Of a DNA stretch of 64,000 nucleotides, positions 36,431 through 48,246 are shown in pieces (position 1 is the stretch's first letter; every line of letters starts with the position of its first letter). Where the stretch lies: positions 372,001 through 436,000 of the forward strand of contig NZ_RBAK01000004.1 of NCBI RefSeq assembly GCF_003626595.1, written 5' to 3'. The DNA comes from Micromonospora endolithica. Lineage in GTDB: Bacteria > Actinomycetota > Actinomycetes > Mycobacteriales > Micromonosporaceae. The notes under the pieces are model-generated. The model did not search any database and was not told where the DNA came from. It saw only the letters and a program-made list of their open reading frames with translations. The translations under genes were made by a program, and so were the position numbers.

Positions 36431-37573
36431 GTGAGCAGGAGATTTCTGGTCGCACTCGGGGGTGCGGCGTTGGCGCTGAGTCTGGCGGCGTGCAGCGGCG
36501 AGGGCGCCGGCGGTGGCGGTGACACCGGCGGAGCGAAGCCCGGCGACCTGACCATCGGCGTGTCGATGCCCACGCAGACCTCCGAACGGTGGATCGCCGA
36601 CGGCAACTCGGTGAAGGAGAAGCTGGAGGCGAAGGGCTACAAGGTCGACCTCCAGTACGCCGGCGACAACATCCCCACCCAGTCGCAGCAGGTCGACCAG
36701 ATGATTACGCAGGGCGCCGACGCGCTGGTCATCGCCGCGATCGACGGCACCGCGCTGAGCGGCCAGCTCCAGGCGGCCGCGGACGCGAAGATCCCGGTCA
36801 TCGCGTACGACCGGCTGATCCGGGACAGCCCCAACGTCGACTTCTACGTCAGCTTCGACAACTACAAGGTCGGCGTGGCCCAGGCCACCGCCCTGCTGGT
36901 CGGGCTCGGCCTGCAGAACAAGGACGGCGCGAAGGGCACCGCCACCGGCCCGTTCAACGTGGAGCTGTTCGCCGGCTCGCTGGACGACAACAACGCGCAC
37001 TTCTTCTTCGACGGGGCGATGGACACGCTCAAGCCGTTCCTCGACGACAAGTCGCTGATGGTGAAGTCGCGCCAGACCGCCATCGAGAAGGTGGCGATCC
37101 TGCGCTGGCAGCAGGAGACCGCACAGACGCGGATGGAGGACCTGCTGACCTCCAGCTACAACGACGGTACGCGGGTCGACGGGGTGCTGTCGCCGTACGA
37201 CGGCCTCTCCCGGGGCATCATCACCGCCCTGCAGAACGCCGGCTACGGCCGGGCGGGCAACAAGATGCCGGTGGTGACCGGCCAGGACGCCGAGATCGCC
37301 TCGGTCAAGCTCATCAACGACGGAGTGCAGAACTCCACCATCTTCAAGGACACCCGGCTGCTGGCCGAGCAGGCCGTCACCGCCGCCGAGGCATTCGTCC
37401 AGGAGAAGGAGCCGCAGGCCAACGACACCACCACGTACGACAACGGGGTCAAGGTGGTGCCGTCGTTCCTGCTGCCGGTCCAGACCGTCTACAAGGACGA
37501 CATCAAGCCGGCGCTGATCGACTCCGGCTACTGGACGGCGGAGGAGGTCGCCGCCGGCCAGGCGAAGAGCTGA
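36431..37573 (+). CDS. multiple-sugar-binding lipoprotein (ChvE/XylF-like)
   Basis: 380 residues from GTG 36431 with GGAGAGGAG upstream. Lipobox LAAC; type I periplasmic binding fold ([88 protein letters not shown]). The DRLI and SFDN stretches are typical of ChvE-type binders of arabinose, xylose, glucose or galactose. First gene of a classical three-gene importer. Confidence 0.9.
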   Translation: MSRRFLVALGGAALALSLAACSGEGAGGGGDTGGAKPGDLTIGVSMPTQTSERWIADGNSVKEKLEAKGYKVDLQYAGDNIPTQSQQVDQMITQGADALVIAAIDGTALSGQLQAAADAKIPVIAYDRLIRDSPNVDFYVSFDNYKVGVAQATALLVGLGLQNKDGAKGTATGPFNVELFAGSLDDNNAHFFFDGAMDTLKPFLDDKSLMVKSRQTAIEKVAILRWQQETAQTRMEDLLTSSYNDGTRVDGVLSPYDGLSRGIITALQNAGYGRAGNKMPVVTGQDAEIASVKLINDGVQNSTIFKDTRLLAEQAVTAAEAFVQEKEPQANDTTTYDNGVKVVPSFLLPVQTVYKDDIKPALIDSGYWTAEEVAAGQAKS

Positions 37574-37653
37574 CCCGGCCGCCGGGTCCGGTGGTGCCGC
37601 CGCCGGACCCGGCCACCGTGCCCGCGCCGGAACCGACGATCAGGACAACGACC

Positions 37654-39185
<1,532 letters not shown>

Positions 39186-39189
<4 letters not shown>

Positions 39190-40433
39190 CCAGCATCAAG
39201 AGCCCCTCGACGCCGCAGCCGACGCCCCCACCGCCGCCGGCCGCCGCCCTGCGCGTCGGGACGAGCGACCTCGGTGCCCTGGTGACGAACAACCTGCGGC
39301 AGAGCGGCATCTACGTCGCGCTGGTCGTCATCGTGGCGCTCTTCGCGGTGCTCACCGACGGGGTGTCGCTGAGCCCGGGCAACATCACGAACATCGTGCT
39401 CCAGTACTCCTACATCCTCGTCCTCGCCATCGGCATGGTCATCGTGATCATCGGCGGGCACATCGACCTGTCGGTCGGCTCGGTGGTCGCGCTGACCGGC
39501 GCGGTCTCGGCGGTGCTCGTCATCCGGCAGGGACAGCCGTGGTGGGTGGGCATCCTGGCCGCACTCGCCGTCGGGGTCGCGGTGGGCGCCTGGCACGGCT
39601 TCTGGGTGGCGTACGCCGGCATCCCGGCCTTCATCGTGACCCTGGCCGGCATGCTGCTGTTCCGCGGCCTGACCCTGCGGGTGCTCGACAACGTGTCCCT
39701 GTCGCCGTTCCCGGCCGAGTACCAGCGCGTCGCGGCGGGCTTCCTCAACGGACTCCTGGGCGGACAGGGCTTCGACGCCTTCACCCTGCTCATCGGCGCG
39801 GTCGCCGTCGCCGGGTACGCGGTGAGCGGCTTCCGCACCCGGCTGGCGCGCATCCGCTACCAGCAGCGGGTCGAGTCGTTCCCGCTGTTCGTCGCCCGGG
39901 TCGCGGTCGTGGGCGCGGTGATCATGTATTTCGCCTGGCAGTTGGCCCACGCGCGGGGACTGCCGATCGTGCTGATCATCCTCGCCGTGCTGGTCCTGGT
40001 CTACGGCCTGCTCACCCGGCGTACCGTCTTCGGCCGCCAGGTCTACGCGATCGGCGGCAACCTGTCGGCGGCGGCGCTGTCGGGGGTGCGGGTCCGCACG
40101 GTCAACTTCTGGATGTTCGTCAACATGGGCTTCCTCGCGGCCGTGGCCGGCGTCATCTACTCCTCGCGGTCCAACGGCGCCCAGCCGGCGGCCGGCAACA
40201 TGTTCGAGCTGGACGCGATCGCCGCGGCGTTCATCGGGGGAGCGGCCGTCACCGGCGGGGTGGGCACCGTGGTCGGGGCGATGGTCGGCGGTCTCATCAT
40301 GGCGGTGATGAGCAACGGCATGCAGCTGATGGGCGTGGACCAGTCCGTGCAGTCGGTCGTGAAGGGTCTCGTCCTGCTCGTCGCCGTGGCCTTCGACGTC
40401 TACAACAAGCGTCGCGCCGGCACCGCCCGCTGA
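39186..40433 (+). CDS. sugar ABC permease (GguB/XylH-like)
   Basis: 415 residues, longer than the YtfT-type permeases because of a Pro-rich N-terminus and an extra loop, as in XylH. BPD_transp_2 motifs: [53 protein letters not shown]. One permease per system distinguishes this importer from the arabinose system upstream. Confidence 0.92.
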
Positions 40434-40502
40434 CCCCCGCCCGCGATGGCGGGTGTCCTCGCCCTGCCGGCGGTCCACTCAGCGGTTAGCGTGGACGAGA
40501 GG

Positions 40503-40562
40503 AATGGACGGCGATCCATTTGCCACGGTTTGGTTGACATCGTCCTTTGAGGAGACCAGACT
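40503..40562 (+). promoter_or_regulatory. probable promoter of the peptide-type ABC operon
   Basis: TTGACA (40534-40539), 17-bp spacer, CAGACT (40557-40562), 42 bp before the binding-protein ATG. An inverted repeat AATGGA-6 bp-TCCATT (40503-40520) sits just upstream and could be an operator. Confidence 0.4.
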
Positions 40563-40604
40563 CGCACGATCGTTCGCATTGCCGGAGAGAATCCAGGGGG
40601 GACC

Positions 40605-42143
40605 ATGTCCAGGACCAGATTCGGGTTGGCCGGTGCCGCACTCGCCCTGACCCTCGGTGTGACCGGGTGCTCCGCCGGCGAGGGCGTCGACGTCGACGGG
40701 GCCGGGCCGTCCGGTGCCTCCGCCGGAGGCGTCCTCACCGCCGCCATCGGTGGCGAACCGGACCAGCTCGACCCGCACAGGACGTCCGCCTACTACAGCT
40801 TCCAGGTGCTGGAGAACGTCTACGACACCCTCGTCGAACCGGACGCCAACCTGGAGATGAAGCCGGCGCTGGCGACCGGGTGGACCACCAGTCAGGACCA
40901 ACTGACCTGGACCTTCACCCTCCGCGAGGGCGTCACCTTCTCCGACGGCTCGGCGCTGGACGCCGAGGACGTGGTCTACTCCTTCAACCGGATCATCTCC
41001 GAGAAACTCAACGCCGCGTACCGCTTCGCCACCGTCAAGACGGTCACCGCGGCGAACCCGACCACCGTCGTGGTGACGCTGTCGGCGCCCACCCCGAACC
41101 TGCTCGCCAACCTCGGCGGGTTCAAGGGCCTGGCGATCGTCGACAAGGCCAACGTGGAGTCCGGCAAGGTCAAGACCGCACCGGTCGGCAGCGGCCCCTT
41201 CACGGTCGCCGGATACACCTCCGGCGACAGCATCAAGCTGGTCCGCAACGACCGCTACTGGGGTACCAAGCCCAAACTGGACGGGGTGACCTTCACGTTC
41301 GTCAAGGACCCCACCGTGGCCCTGCAGAACCTGCGCGGCGGTGAGGTGCAGTGGACCGACAACCTGCCGCCGCAGCAGGTTCCGGCGCTGCGCGAGGGCG
41401 ACGACCCGACCGTCCGCTCGGTGCCGTCGACCGACTACTGGTACCTGGCGTTGAACCAGGCCCGCAAGCCGTACGGCGACGTGAACGTGCGGCGGGCCGT
41501 CGCGTTCGCCCTGGATCGGGAGGCGATCACCAAGGCGGCCAAGTTCGGGCTGGCCACGGTCAACCAGACCGCCATCCCGAAGGACAGCGCCTACTACTAC
41601 GAGTACGCGCCCTACCAGCGGAACACCGACCAGGCCCGGCAGCTGCTCCAGCAGGCCGGCGCCAACGGGCTGACCATGGATCTGATGGTCACCAGCGAGT
41701 ACCCGGAGACGGTCACCGCCGCGCAGGTCATCGCCGCCCAGCTCAAGGAGGTCGGCATCACCGTGAAGATCCGTACGCTGGACTTCGCGCAGTGGCTCGA
41801 CGAGCAGGACAAGGGCAACTTCGACGCCTTCATGCTCGGCTGGCTGGGCAACATCGACCCCGACGAGTTCTACTACGCCCAGCACCACTCGGGTGGTGCG
41901 TTCAACTTCCACGGATACCGCAACGCCACCGTGGATCGGCTGCTCGACCAGGCCCGGACCGAGACCGACCAGGCCGCGCGCAAGCAGCAGTACGAGCAGG
42001 CGGCCAAGCAGATCGTCGACGACGCCAGCTACATCTACCTCTACAACCCGGACGTCGCCCAGGGCTGGTCCAAGCGGGTGTCCGGCTACGAGGTCCGTAC
42101 CGACCGGGCGATCCGGTTCCGCGACGTCGCCCTCGCCCGGTGA
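40605..42143 (+). CDS. ABC transporter family 5 substrate-binding lipoprotein (DppA/OppA-like)
   Basis: 512 residues. Lipobox VTGC near residue 22; SBP_bac_5 fold with GGVLTAAIGGEPDQLDPH, YDTLVEPDANLEMKPALA, LREGVTFSDGSALDAEDVVYSF, MLGWLGNIDPDEFYY and YLYNPDVAQGWSKRV. Binds peptides, or for some members nickel or oligosaccharides. First gene of a complete five-gene importer; 18 bp to the first permease. Confidence 0.92.
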   Translation: MSRTRFGLAGAALALTLGVTGCSAGEGVDVDGAGPSGASAGGVLTAAIGGEPDQLDPHRTSAYYSFQVLENVYDTLVEPDANLEMKPALATGWTTSQDQLTWTFTLREGVTFSDGSALDAEDVVYSFNRIISEKLNAAYRFATVKTVTAANPTTVVVTLSAPTPNLLANLGGFKGLAIVDKANVESGKVKTAPVGSGPFTVAGYTSGDSIKLVRNDRYWGTKPKLDGVTFTFVKDPTVALQNLRGGEVQWTDNLPPQQVPALREGDDPTVRSVPSTDYWYLALNQARKPYGDVNVRRAVAFALDREAITKAAKFGLATVNQTAIPKDSAYYYEYAPYQRNTDQARQLLQQAGANGLTMDLMVTSEYPETVTAAQVIAAQLKEVGITVKIRTLDFAQWLDEQDKGNFDAFMLGWLGNIDPDEFYYAQHHSGGAFNFHGYRNATVDRLLDQARTETDQAARKQQYEQAAKQIVDDASYIYLYNPDVAQGWSKRVSGYEVRTDRAIRFRDVALAR

Positions 42144-42161
42144 GCCGGCGGGGGCCCGAGG

Positions 42162-43106
42162 ATGGGACGCTTCGTCATCCGCCGGCTGCTCCAGTCCGGC
42201 GTGGTACTTCTCGGCGTGACCCTGGTCGTCTTCCTGCTGCTGCAACTCGTCCCGGGTGATCCGGTCCGGGTGGCGCTGGGCACCCGCTTCGACCCGCAGA
42301 CGTACGAGGCGCTGCGGGCCCGGGCGGGCCTGGACCGGCCGCTGGTGGTCCAGTACCTCAGCTACGTCGGCAACGCGCTGACCGGTGACCTCGGGGTCAG
42401 CTTCCGCAGTGGACGGCCGGTCACCTCGATCGTGCTGGAGCGGCTGCCCGCGACGCTGTCGCTGGCGGTCACCGCCGTCGTGTTCGCGACCCTCGTCGCG
42501 TTCCCGCTGGGGGTGCTCTCGGCGCTGCGCAGCGGTTCGCCGCTGGACCACGCGGCCCGGGTGTTCAGCCAGTTCGGTGTCTCGGTGCCGGACTTCTGGA
42601 TGGGGATCATGTTCATCCTGCTCTTCGCCGGCGTGCTCGGCTGGCTGCCGCCGTCGGGCTACGTCGCGCTCACCGACGACCCGCTCGGCTGGGCCTCCCA
42701 CGTGGTCCTGCCGGCGGTGACGGTGGGCCTGGTGACCGCGTCGATCCTGACCCGGTTCATCCGCTCCGCGGTACTGGAGGTGCTGTCCGAGGACTACGTC
42801 CGCACCGCCGAGGCGAAGGGCCTGCGGACGAGGGTGGTGGTGCTGCGGCACGTCCTGCGCAACGCGCTCATCCCGGTGGTCACCGTGGTGGCGGTGCAGT
42901 TGGCCAGCCTGCTCGGCGGCGTGATCGTCATCGAGGTGCTGTTCGCCTGGCCGGGCGTCGGCCGGCTCACCTACGACGCGGTGCAGGCCCGGGACTACCC
43001 GGTGCTGCAGGGCGCGGTCCTGCTGGTGGCCGCGCTGTTCCTCCTGATCAACCTTCTGGTGGACGTCCTCTACGCCCGCCTCGACCCGCGGATCACGGTG
43101 CGATGA
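42162..43106 (+). CDS. ABC permease, DppB-like
   Basis: 314 residues, six membrane helices, N-terminal RFVIRRLLQSGVVLLGVTLVV typical of DppB, and the EAA loop AEAKGLRTRVVVLRHVLRNALIPV. Overlaps the DppC-like gene by ATGA. Confidence 0.93.
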   Translation: MGRFVIRRLLQSGVVLLGVTLVVFLLLQLVPGDPVRVALGTRFDPQTYEALRARAGLDRPLVVQYLSYVGNALTGDLGVSFRSGRPVTSIVLERLPATLSLAVTAVVFATLVAFPLGVLSALRSGSPLDHAARVFSQFGVSVPDFWMGIMFILLFAGVLGWLPPSGYVALTDDPLGWASHVVLPAVTVGLVTASILTRFIRSAVLEVLSEDYVRTAEAKGLRTRVVVLRHVLRNALIPVVTVVAVQLASLLGGVIVIEVLFAWPGVGRLTYDAVQARDYPVLQGAVLLVAALFLLINLLVDVLYARLDPRITVR

Positions 43107-43984
43107 GCGGCGCCGGGCAGAGCGCCGTGCGCCGTGCGCTGTCGGCGCTGCGGCACGACCCGCTGGCGGTCACCGGCAGCGTGGTCCTCGTGCTGCTGAT
43201 CGTGGTGGGGGTGGCCGGGTCGTGGTTGGCCCCGTCGGGCGTCAACGAGGTGGACGTGGACCGGATGCTCCAGCCGCCCAGTTGGTCGCACCCCTTCGGC
43301 ACCGACGAACTCGGCCGGGACGTGCTCAGCCGGGTCCTGATCGCGGCTCGTGTGTCGCTCCAGGTCGGTGCGGTCAGCGTGGGGATCGCGCTGGCCGTCG
43401 GGGTGCCGCTCGGGCTCCTCTCCGGGTACTACCGGGGCTGGCTGGACAACATCCTGATGCGGTGTATGGACGTGCTGTTCGCGTTCCCGGTCCTGCTGCT
43501 CGCGGTGGCCATCGTGGCGGTGCTCGGCCCCGGCCTGCTCACCGCGATGATCGCGATCGGGGTGGTCTACACCCCGATCTTCGCCCGCGTCACCCGGGCC
43601 GGCGTGCTCTCCGTACGCGAGCAGGTCTTCGTCCGGGCGGCGGTCTCGGTCGGCGCGTCCGACCTGCGCATCATGCGCCGGCACGTACTGCCCAACATCG
43701 CCGCCCCGCTGATCGTGCAGACCTCACTGTCGCTGGCCTTCGCGATCCTGTCCGAGGCGGCGCTGTCCTTCCTCGGCCTCGGCGTGCAGCCGCCCGACCC
43801 GGCCTGGGGCCGGATGCTGTACGACGGGCGCGGATTCGTCACCGAGGCGTGGTGGCTCGGGGTGTTCCCGGGTGCCGCGATCTTCCTCACCGTGCTGGCG
43901 TTCAACCTGGTCGGGGACGCGCTGCGGGACGTGCTCGACCCCCGGCAGCTCACCGTCAGCGAAGCGAGGAGGAGCACCGGATGA
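43103..43984 (+). CDS. ABC permease, DppC-like
   Basis: 293 residues. The N-terminal OppC-type segment HDPLAVTGSVVLVLLIVVG is followed by HPFGTDELGRDVLSRVLIAARVSLQ-type motif and the EAA loop VSVGASDLRIMRRHVLPNIA. C-terminal NLVGDALRDVLDPR. Coupled to both neighbours. Confidence 0.93.
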   Translation: MSGAGQSAVRRALSALRHDPLAVTGSVVLVLLIVVGVAGSWLAPSGVNEVDVDRMLQPPSWSHPFGTDELGRDVLSRVLIAARVSLQVGAVSVGIALAVGVPLGLLSGYYRGWLDNILMRCMDVLFAFPVLLLAVAIVAVLGPGLLTAMIAIGVVYTPIFARVTRAGVLSVREQVFVRAAVSVGASDLRIMRRHVLPNIAAPLIVQTSLSLAFAILSEAALSFLGLGVQPPDPAWGRMLYDGRGFVTEAWWLGVFPGAAIFLTVLAFNLVGDALRDVLDPRQLTVSEARRSTG

Positions 43985-44964
43985 GCGACCCGCCCGTGCT
44001 GTCCGTCGAGGACCTGACGGTGACCATCGGGACCCGCCGTGGACCGGCCCGGGCGGTCGCCGGTGTCGACTGGTCGGTCCGGGCGGGGGAGACGCTGGCC
44101 CTGGTCGGTGAGTCGGGCAGCGGCAAGAGCATGAGCGTGCTCGCCGCCACCGGCCTGGCCCCCCGCGCCGCCCGGGTGGCCGGCCGCGTCCACCTGCTCG
44201 GCACCGAACTCACCGCGCTGAGCCCGGACCGCCGCCGGCGGATGCGCGGACGGCACGTGGGCTTCGTGTTCCAGGATCCGATGACGTCGCTCAACCCGGT
44301 GCTGACCGTGGGCCGGCAGATCGGCGAGGCCGCCGAGGAGCACCTCGGCCTGACCCGCCGGGCCGCCCGGGACCGCGCCGTCGAGCTGCTCGACCTCGTC
44401 GGCATCCCGTCCGCCGCGGGGCGGGTGGACGCGTACCCGCACCAGCTCTCCGGCGGCATGCGCCAGCGGGTGGTGATCGCCATGGCGCTGGTCTGCGAGC
44501 CGGACCTGCTGATCGCCGACGAGCCCACCACCGCCCTGGACGTCACCACCCAGGCGCAGATCGTCGAGCTGGTCGCCGACCTGCAACGGCGGCTGGGGAC
44601 GGCGGTCGTGTGGATCACCCACGACCTCGGGGTGGTCGCCGGCACCGCGGACGCGGTCGCGGTCATGTACGGCGGTCGCATCGTCGAGCAGGGCCCGGTC
44701 GACGCGGTGTTCGCCCGGCCGGCGCACCCGTACACCGTCGCGCTGCTGGCGGCCCGGCCCGAACCGGGGGCCGGCGGCGGTGACCTGGCCACCATCCCGG
44801 GCTCGCCGCCGAGCCCGCTGGACCTGCCGGCCGGCTGCGCCTTCTGGCCCCGCTGCCCGGTGCGCGGCGACGCCCGGTGCGCGCACGAACTGCCGCCGCT
44901 GGTCCCGGTGTCCGTCGACCACCACGCCCGGACCTTCTACCGGCCCCCACGGGAGGACGCATGA
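43981..44964 (+). CDS. ABC ATPase, DppD-like
   Basis: 327 residues. Walker [11 protein letters not shown]-loop [11 protein letters not shown], signature LSGGMRQRV, Walker [14 protein letters not shown]-loop ITHDLGVV, and the oligopeptide_HPY C-terminal region with four cysteines ([16 protein letters not shown]), which in relatives can bind a 4Fe-4S cluster. Overlaps the DppF-like gene by ATGA. Confidence 0.93.
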   Translation: MSDPPVLSVEDLTVTIGTRRGPARAVAGVDWSVRAGETLALVGESGSGKSMSVLAATGLAPRAARVAGRVHLLGTELTALSPDRRRRMRGRHVGFVFQDPMTSLNPVLTVGRQIGEAAEEHLGLTRRAARDRAVELLDLVGIPSAAGRVDAYPHQLSGGMRQRVVIAMALVCEPDLLIADEPTTALDVTTQAQIVELVADLQRRLGTAVVWITHDLGVVAGTADAVAVMYGGRIVEQGPVDAVFARPAHPYTVALLAARPEPGAGGGDLATIPGSPPSPLDLPAGCAFWPRCPVRGDARCAHELPPLVPVSVDHHARTFYRPPREDA

Positions 44965-45959
44965 ACGCGCCCGACGTCGTCGCCGAGCTGGACGACCTGC
45001 GGGTGTGGTTCCCCACCCCGGCCGGCGTGGTCCGGGCGGTGGACGGGGTGTCTCTGCGGGTCCGGCGGGGCGAGACGCTCGGCCTGGTCGGCGAGTCCGG
45101 CAGCGGCAAGTCCACCACCGGCCTGGCGCTGCTGCGGCTGGTCGACCCCACGTCCGGGCGGGTCCACGTGGCCGGGCAGGACGTGACCCGGTGGTCCCGG
45201 CGACGGCTGCGCGGGCTGCGCCGGCGGGTGGCCATGGTGTTCCAGGACCCGCAGGCGTCCCTGGACCCGCGGCACCCGGTCGGAGCCAGCATCGCCGAAC
45301 CCCTGGTCGTGCACCGGCTCACCGACGGCGGCGCCGCCCGCCGGAAACGGGTCGGCGAACTGCTGGACATGGTGGGCCTGCGGCGCGAGGTCGCTGAGCG
45401 GCACCCGCACGAGCTGTCCGGCGGCCAGCGGCAGCGGGTGGGCATCGCCCGGGCGCTGGCCGGTGAGCCCGACCTGGTCGTCCTCGACGAGCCCATCGCG
45501 TCGCTCGACCTGAGCGTGCAGGCGCAGATCATGAACCTGCTCCGGGGGCTGCAACGCGACCTCGGGCTGACCTACCTGTTCATCGCCCACGACCTCGCCG
45601 CGGTCGAGCACATGAGCGACCGGGTGGCGGTGATGTACCTGGGCCGGATCGTGGAGAGCGGCACCCCGGCGCAGATCTGGCGGGAGCCGGCGCACCCGTA
45701 CACCGCCGCCCTGCTCTCCGCGGTTCCGGTGGCCGACCCGCGGGTGGAGCGGCAGCGTCGACGGATCATCCTGAGCGGGGACATCCCGAGTCCGATCGAC
45801 CCGCCGTCGGGCTGCCGGTTCCGTACCCGGTGCCCGCAGGCCCGCGAGGACTGCGCCGACGTCGACCCGGTGCTCGCCGAGGTCGACCCGGGCCACGACG
45901 CGGCCTGCCTCTACGCCGGGGAAGCCGTCCGCGCGATGCGGACGGAGACCGCCGGATAA
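44961..45959 (+). CDS. ABC ATPase, DppF-like
   Basis: 332 residues. Walker [11 protein letters not shown]-loop [39 protein letters not shown] (Ile for the usual Val/Thr), H-loop [11 protein letters not shown]-terminal [15 protein letters not shown]. Completes the peptide-type importer; two hairpins follow. Confidence 0.93.
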   Translation: MNAPDVVAELDDLRVWFPTPAGVVRAVDGVSLRVRRGETLGLVGESGSGKSTTGLALLRLVDPTSGRVHVAGQDVTRWSRRRLRGLRRRVAMVFQDPQASLDPRHPVGASIAEPLVVHRLTDGGAARRKRVGELLDMVGLRREVAERHPHELSGGQRQRVGIARALAGEPDLVVLDEPIASLDLSVQAQIMNLLRGLQRDLGLTYLFIAHDLAAVEHMSDRVAVMYLGRIVESGTPAQIWREPAHPYTAALLSAVPVADPRVERQRRRIILSGDIPSPIDPPSGCRFRTRCPQAREDCADVDPVLAEVDPGHDAACLYAGEAVRAMRTETAG

Positions 45960-45970
45960 CGGTCTGCGGG

Positions 45971-46029
45971 CACAGGCCGCCACCCGGCGGCTGTGGGCGC
46001 CTCCCGCCCCACCGCTCCGGTGGGACGGG
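45971..46029. terminator. two hairpins between convergent genes
   Basis: CACAGGCCGCC/GGCGGCTGTG (45971-45995, one bulged G) and CCCACCG/CGGTGGG (46008-46024, extended to 46003-46029). They lie between the DppF-like stop and the chitinase stop. Confidence 0.55.
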
Positions 46030-46042
46030 GAACGCCGAACGG

Positions 46043-47419
46043 TCAGGGCAGGCGCCAGACCTGGTTCGCGCCGCCGAAGCAGTCCCAGATCTGCAACCGG
46101 GTGCCGTTGGCGGAACTGTTGTCGGAGGCGTCCAGGCACCGGTTCGACGCCGGGTTGCGCAGCGTGCCGTTGGACTGGGCCTGCCACACCTGGGCGCCGG
46201 TGCCGTTGCAGTCCCAGAGCTGGACCTTGGTGCCGTTGGCCGTGCCGGCGCTGGTGACGTCGGCGCACTTGCCCAGGGCGCGCAGGGTGCCGTCGCCGGC
46301 GACGGTCCAGTTCTGCGCCGCGGTGCCGTTGCAGGTGTAGAGCTGGACGGCGGTGCCGTTGGCGGTGCTGGCCGCCGCGACGTCGACGCACTTGCCGGCG
46401 ATGCCGGTGATCGGGCCGGTCCGTCCGGTCGGCGGCGGGGTGGCGCCGCCCATGACGGTGTCGTAGATCGCGCTGACCAGCGAGGTGCCGCCGGAGGTGT
46501 CCTGGGACAGCTCCCAGTTCATCATCCCGCCGGCGTTGGCCAGCGCCCACTGCGTCTTGCGCTTGACCGTCGGGATGCCGTTCCAGCACTGCTGTGCGCC
46601 GCCGACGGTGGCGCAGTCCCGGTTGGCGTTGGCCGGGTCCATGCCGACCAGCGCCGCGTAGGTGTAGTAGCCCGGCCGGCTGTAGAAGGGCACCCCGAGT
46701 ACCGCCTTGGCGGCGGGCAGGCCGCGCGCCTTCCAGCCGTTGACCGCGTTGATCGACCAGTCGTAGTTGGCGTGCGGGCTGCCGCCGTCGTACGCCATGA
46801 TGTTGAGGAAGTCGACGTGGCCGAACACCGCCGTGGGCACCCCGTCGCGGTAGTAGCCCTCGGCGACCACGGCGGCGGTGAGCAGCTTGCCCCGGCTGCG
46901 CAGGGCACCGCTGAGCTGAGACATGAGCAGGCTGTAGTTGTTGGCCGAGGCGCCCGGGTCCGGGTACTCCCAGTCCATGTCGACACCGTCGAGGTTGTAC
47001 TGATTCACGAAGTTGACCACGTTGTTGACGAAGGTGGTGCGGGTGGCGGAGTTGGCGGCGAGCGCCTCGAACGCCGAGTCGTCGCCGTCGTTCCAGCCGC
47101 CGATCGCGATCGACACCTTGACGTTGTTGGCGTGCCCGAGCGACACCAGCGAGGAGAGCTTCGCCGGGTTCTCCACCGCGCGTAGCGTGCCGTTGCTGTT
47201 GGGCAGCACGAACGCGTAGTTGATGTGGGTGAGCTTCTGGTACTGGACCGCGTTGACGTTGCCGCTCCACGACGGCAGGTAGCCGACGCTCTTGAAGTTG
47301 TTCGGCAGCACGACGGCCTCGGCGGCCGCGGGGGTCAGGGCGAGGGTCGCGGCGGTGGTGGCCAGGGCGAGCAGGCCGGCGGCCAGGGCCGGGCGTCGGC
47401 GGGGACGTGGTGAGGACAT
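46043..47419 (-). CDS. secreted GH18 chitinase with C-terminal RICIN domain
   Basis: 458 residues from ATG 47419, which starts a proper signal peptide (to PAAAEA). The GH18 barrel has IAIGGWNDG and the catalytic DGVDMDWEYP (DxxDxDxE with acid Glu), plus NIMAYDGG and GGMMNWELSQD. A Gly/Thr/Pro linker leads to a RICIN/CBM13 trefoil with QLYTCNG, QLWDCNG and QIWDCFG repeats. Hydrolyses chitin outside the cell. An AT-rich upstream region has a GTTGACGTGAAC-type dyad (minus strand). Confidence 0.93.
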   Translation of the reverse strand: MSSPRPRRRPALAAGLLALATTAATLALTPAAAEAVVLPNNFKSVGYLPSWSGNVNAVQYQKLTHINYAFVLPNSNGTLRAVENPAKLSSLVSLGHANNVKVSIAIGGWNDGDDSAFEALAANSATRTTFVNNVVNFVNQYNLDGVDMDWEYPDPGASANNYSLLMSQLSGALRSRGKLLTAAVVAEGYYRDGVPTAVFGHVDFLNIMAYDGGSPHANYDWSINAVNGWKARGLPAAKAVLGVPFYSRPGYYTYAALVGMDPANANRDCATVGGAQQCWNGIPTVKRKTQWALANAGGMMNWELSQDTSGGTSLVSAIYDTVMGGATPPPTGRTGPITGIAGKCVDVAAASTANGTAVQLYTCNGTAAQNWTVAGDGTLRALGKCADVTSAGTANGTKVQLWDCNGTGAQVWQAQSNGTLRNPASNRCLDASDNSSANGTRLQIWDCFGGANQVWRLP

Positions 47420-47556
47420 CGAGGGCCTTTCCCGGGGCGAGCGGCGGTGCCGCGCGGCCACGCCGGCGACTGGTCGGCCAGCCTTCGGCGGGACGTACGG
47501 CGGGGGATGGGGGATGGCGTTCCTCGAGGTGGCAGAATCCTAAAGACTATTAACTG

Positions 47557-47568
47557 TTCACGTCAACG
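47557..47568. promoter_or_regulatory. imperfect dyad upstream of the GH18 gene
   Basis: On the minus strand GTTGACGTGAAC, ten of twelve positions symmetric, about 140 bp upstream of the chitinase start in the only AT-rich pocket of this gap. Resembles the GTTGAC arm before the GH16 gene. Confidence 0.35.
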
Positions 47569-47628
47569 ATGTCCTTCGATGTGGCGGGTGCCCACGGCTC
47601 ACCCTCCGTACGCCGGGTATCCGCCGCC

Positions 47629-48080
47629 ATGCCCGACGACCCTCGCCGTCCCGAGAGCGTGCGCTCGCCGCTGGACGACCTGGGCGCGCGCGGCGACCGG
47701 GCGCTGTCCCGGGCCCGCGACCGGGTCGACCGGGCCGGGCGGTTGCGGCCGCGACAGCTCGAGATCACGGTCGTCATCGCCGTGCAGGCCGGGCTCGCCG
47801 CCGCCCTGGCCGCCCTGCTCGCCGACTATCTGCTCGGTTCCGGCGCGCACGTGTTCGCGCCGGCCGCGTCCGGTTGTACGGCGAGGCGGTGATCACCGAT
47901 CTGCGGACCGCCGGCAGCGAGCTGCTCCGGGCGACCGGGTGCGAGCCCGGGCAGGCCAACGCGATGGTGCGCCGGGCGGCCGGCGCGGGCGAGGCGGCAC
48001 TGCGTCCACCGGTGCGGATGTCACGGTCCCATCGGCGGACGCCGCCGGCCCGGCAGCGTCGGCGGGCGAGCGCCCGGTGA
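47629..48080 (+). pseudogene. decayed FUSC/aromatic-acid-exporter-type membrane protein gene
   Basis: The frame from ATG 47629 gives LRPRQLEITVVIAVQAGLAA plus ALAALLADYLLGSGAHVFAP, the N-terminus and first helix of FUSC-family proteins, then stops at 47892. From about 47873, in another frame, comes LYGEAVITDLRTAGSELL then RATGCEPGQANAMVRRAAGA, which reads like the C-terminal cytosolic helix of the same family. About 200 residues with the remaining helices are missing and the frames do not match, so an internal deletion plus frameshift inactivated the gene. It lies alone between two wall-degrading enzyme genes. Confidence 0.6.
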
Positions 48081-48138
48081 CCGCCGGTGACCGGGGCGTC
48101 CGTGTCGTCGGCGGGTCCGGGCGTTAATTGGAAAGAAT

Positions 48139-48155
48139 GTTGACAGCAGGTCAAC
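48139..48155. promoter_or_regulatory. inverted repeat upstream of GH16 (site 1)
   Basis: GTTGAC-AGCAG-GTCAAC: perfect 6-bp arms with a 5-bp spacer, about 92 bp upstream of the GH16 start and directly after TTAATT-rich DNA. Confidence 0.45.
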
Positions 48156-48175
48156 AAATCGACAGACTTCGCTTC

Positions 48176-48189
48176 AGAGAGCGTTCTCT
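48176..48189. promoter_or_regulatory. LacI-type operator upstream of GH16 (site 2)
   Basis: AGAGAGCGTTCTCT: six of seven base pairs symmetric around a central CpG, a LacI-family layout with different half-sites from the arabinose operators. 57 bp before the GH16 ATG. Confidence 0.45.
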
Positions 48190-48246
48190 CGGGGTGGGCC
48201 GAGCGCCCCGGGGACCCGGGAGACCTCGTCAGAAGAGGAGGTCGCC

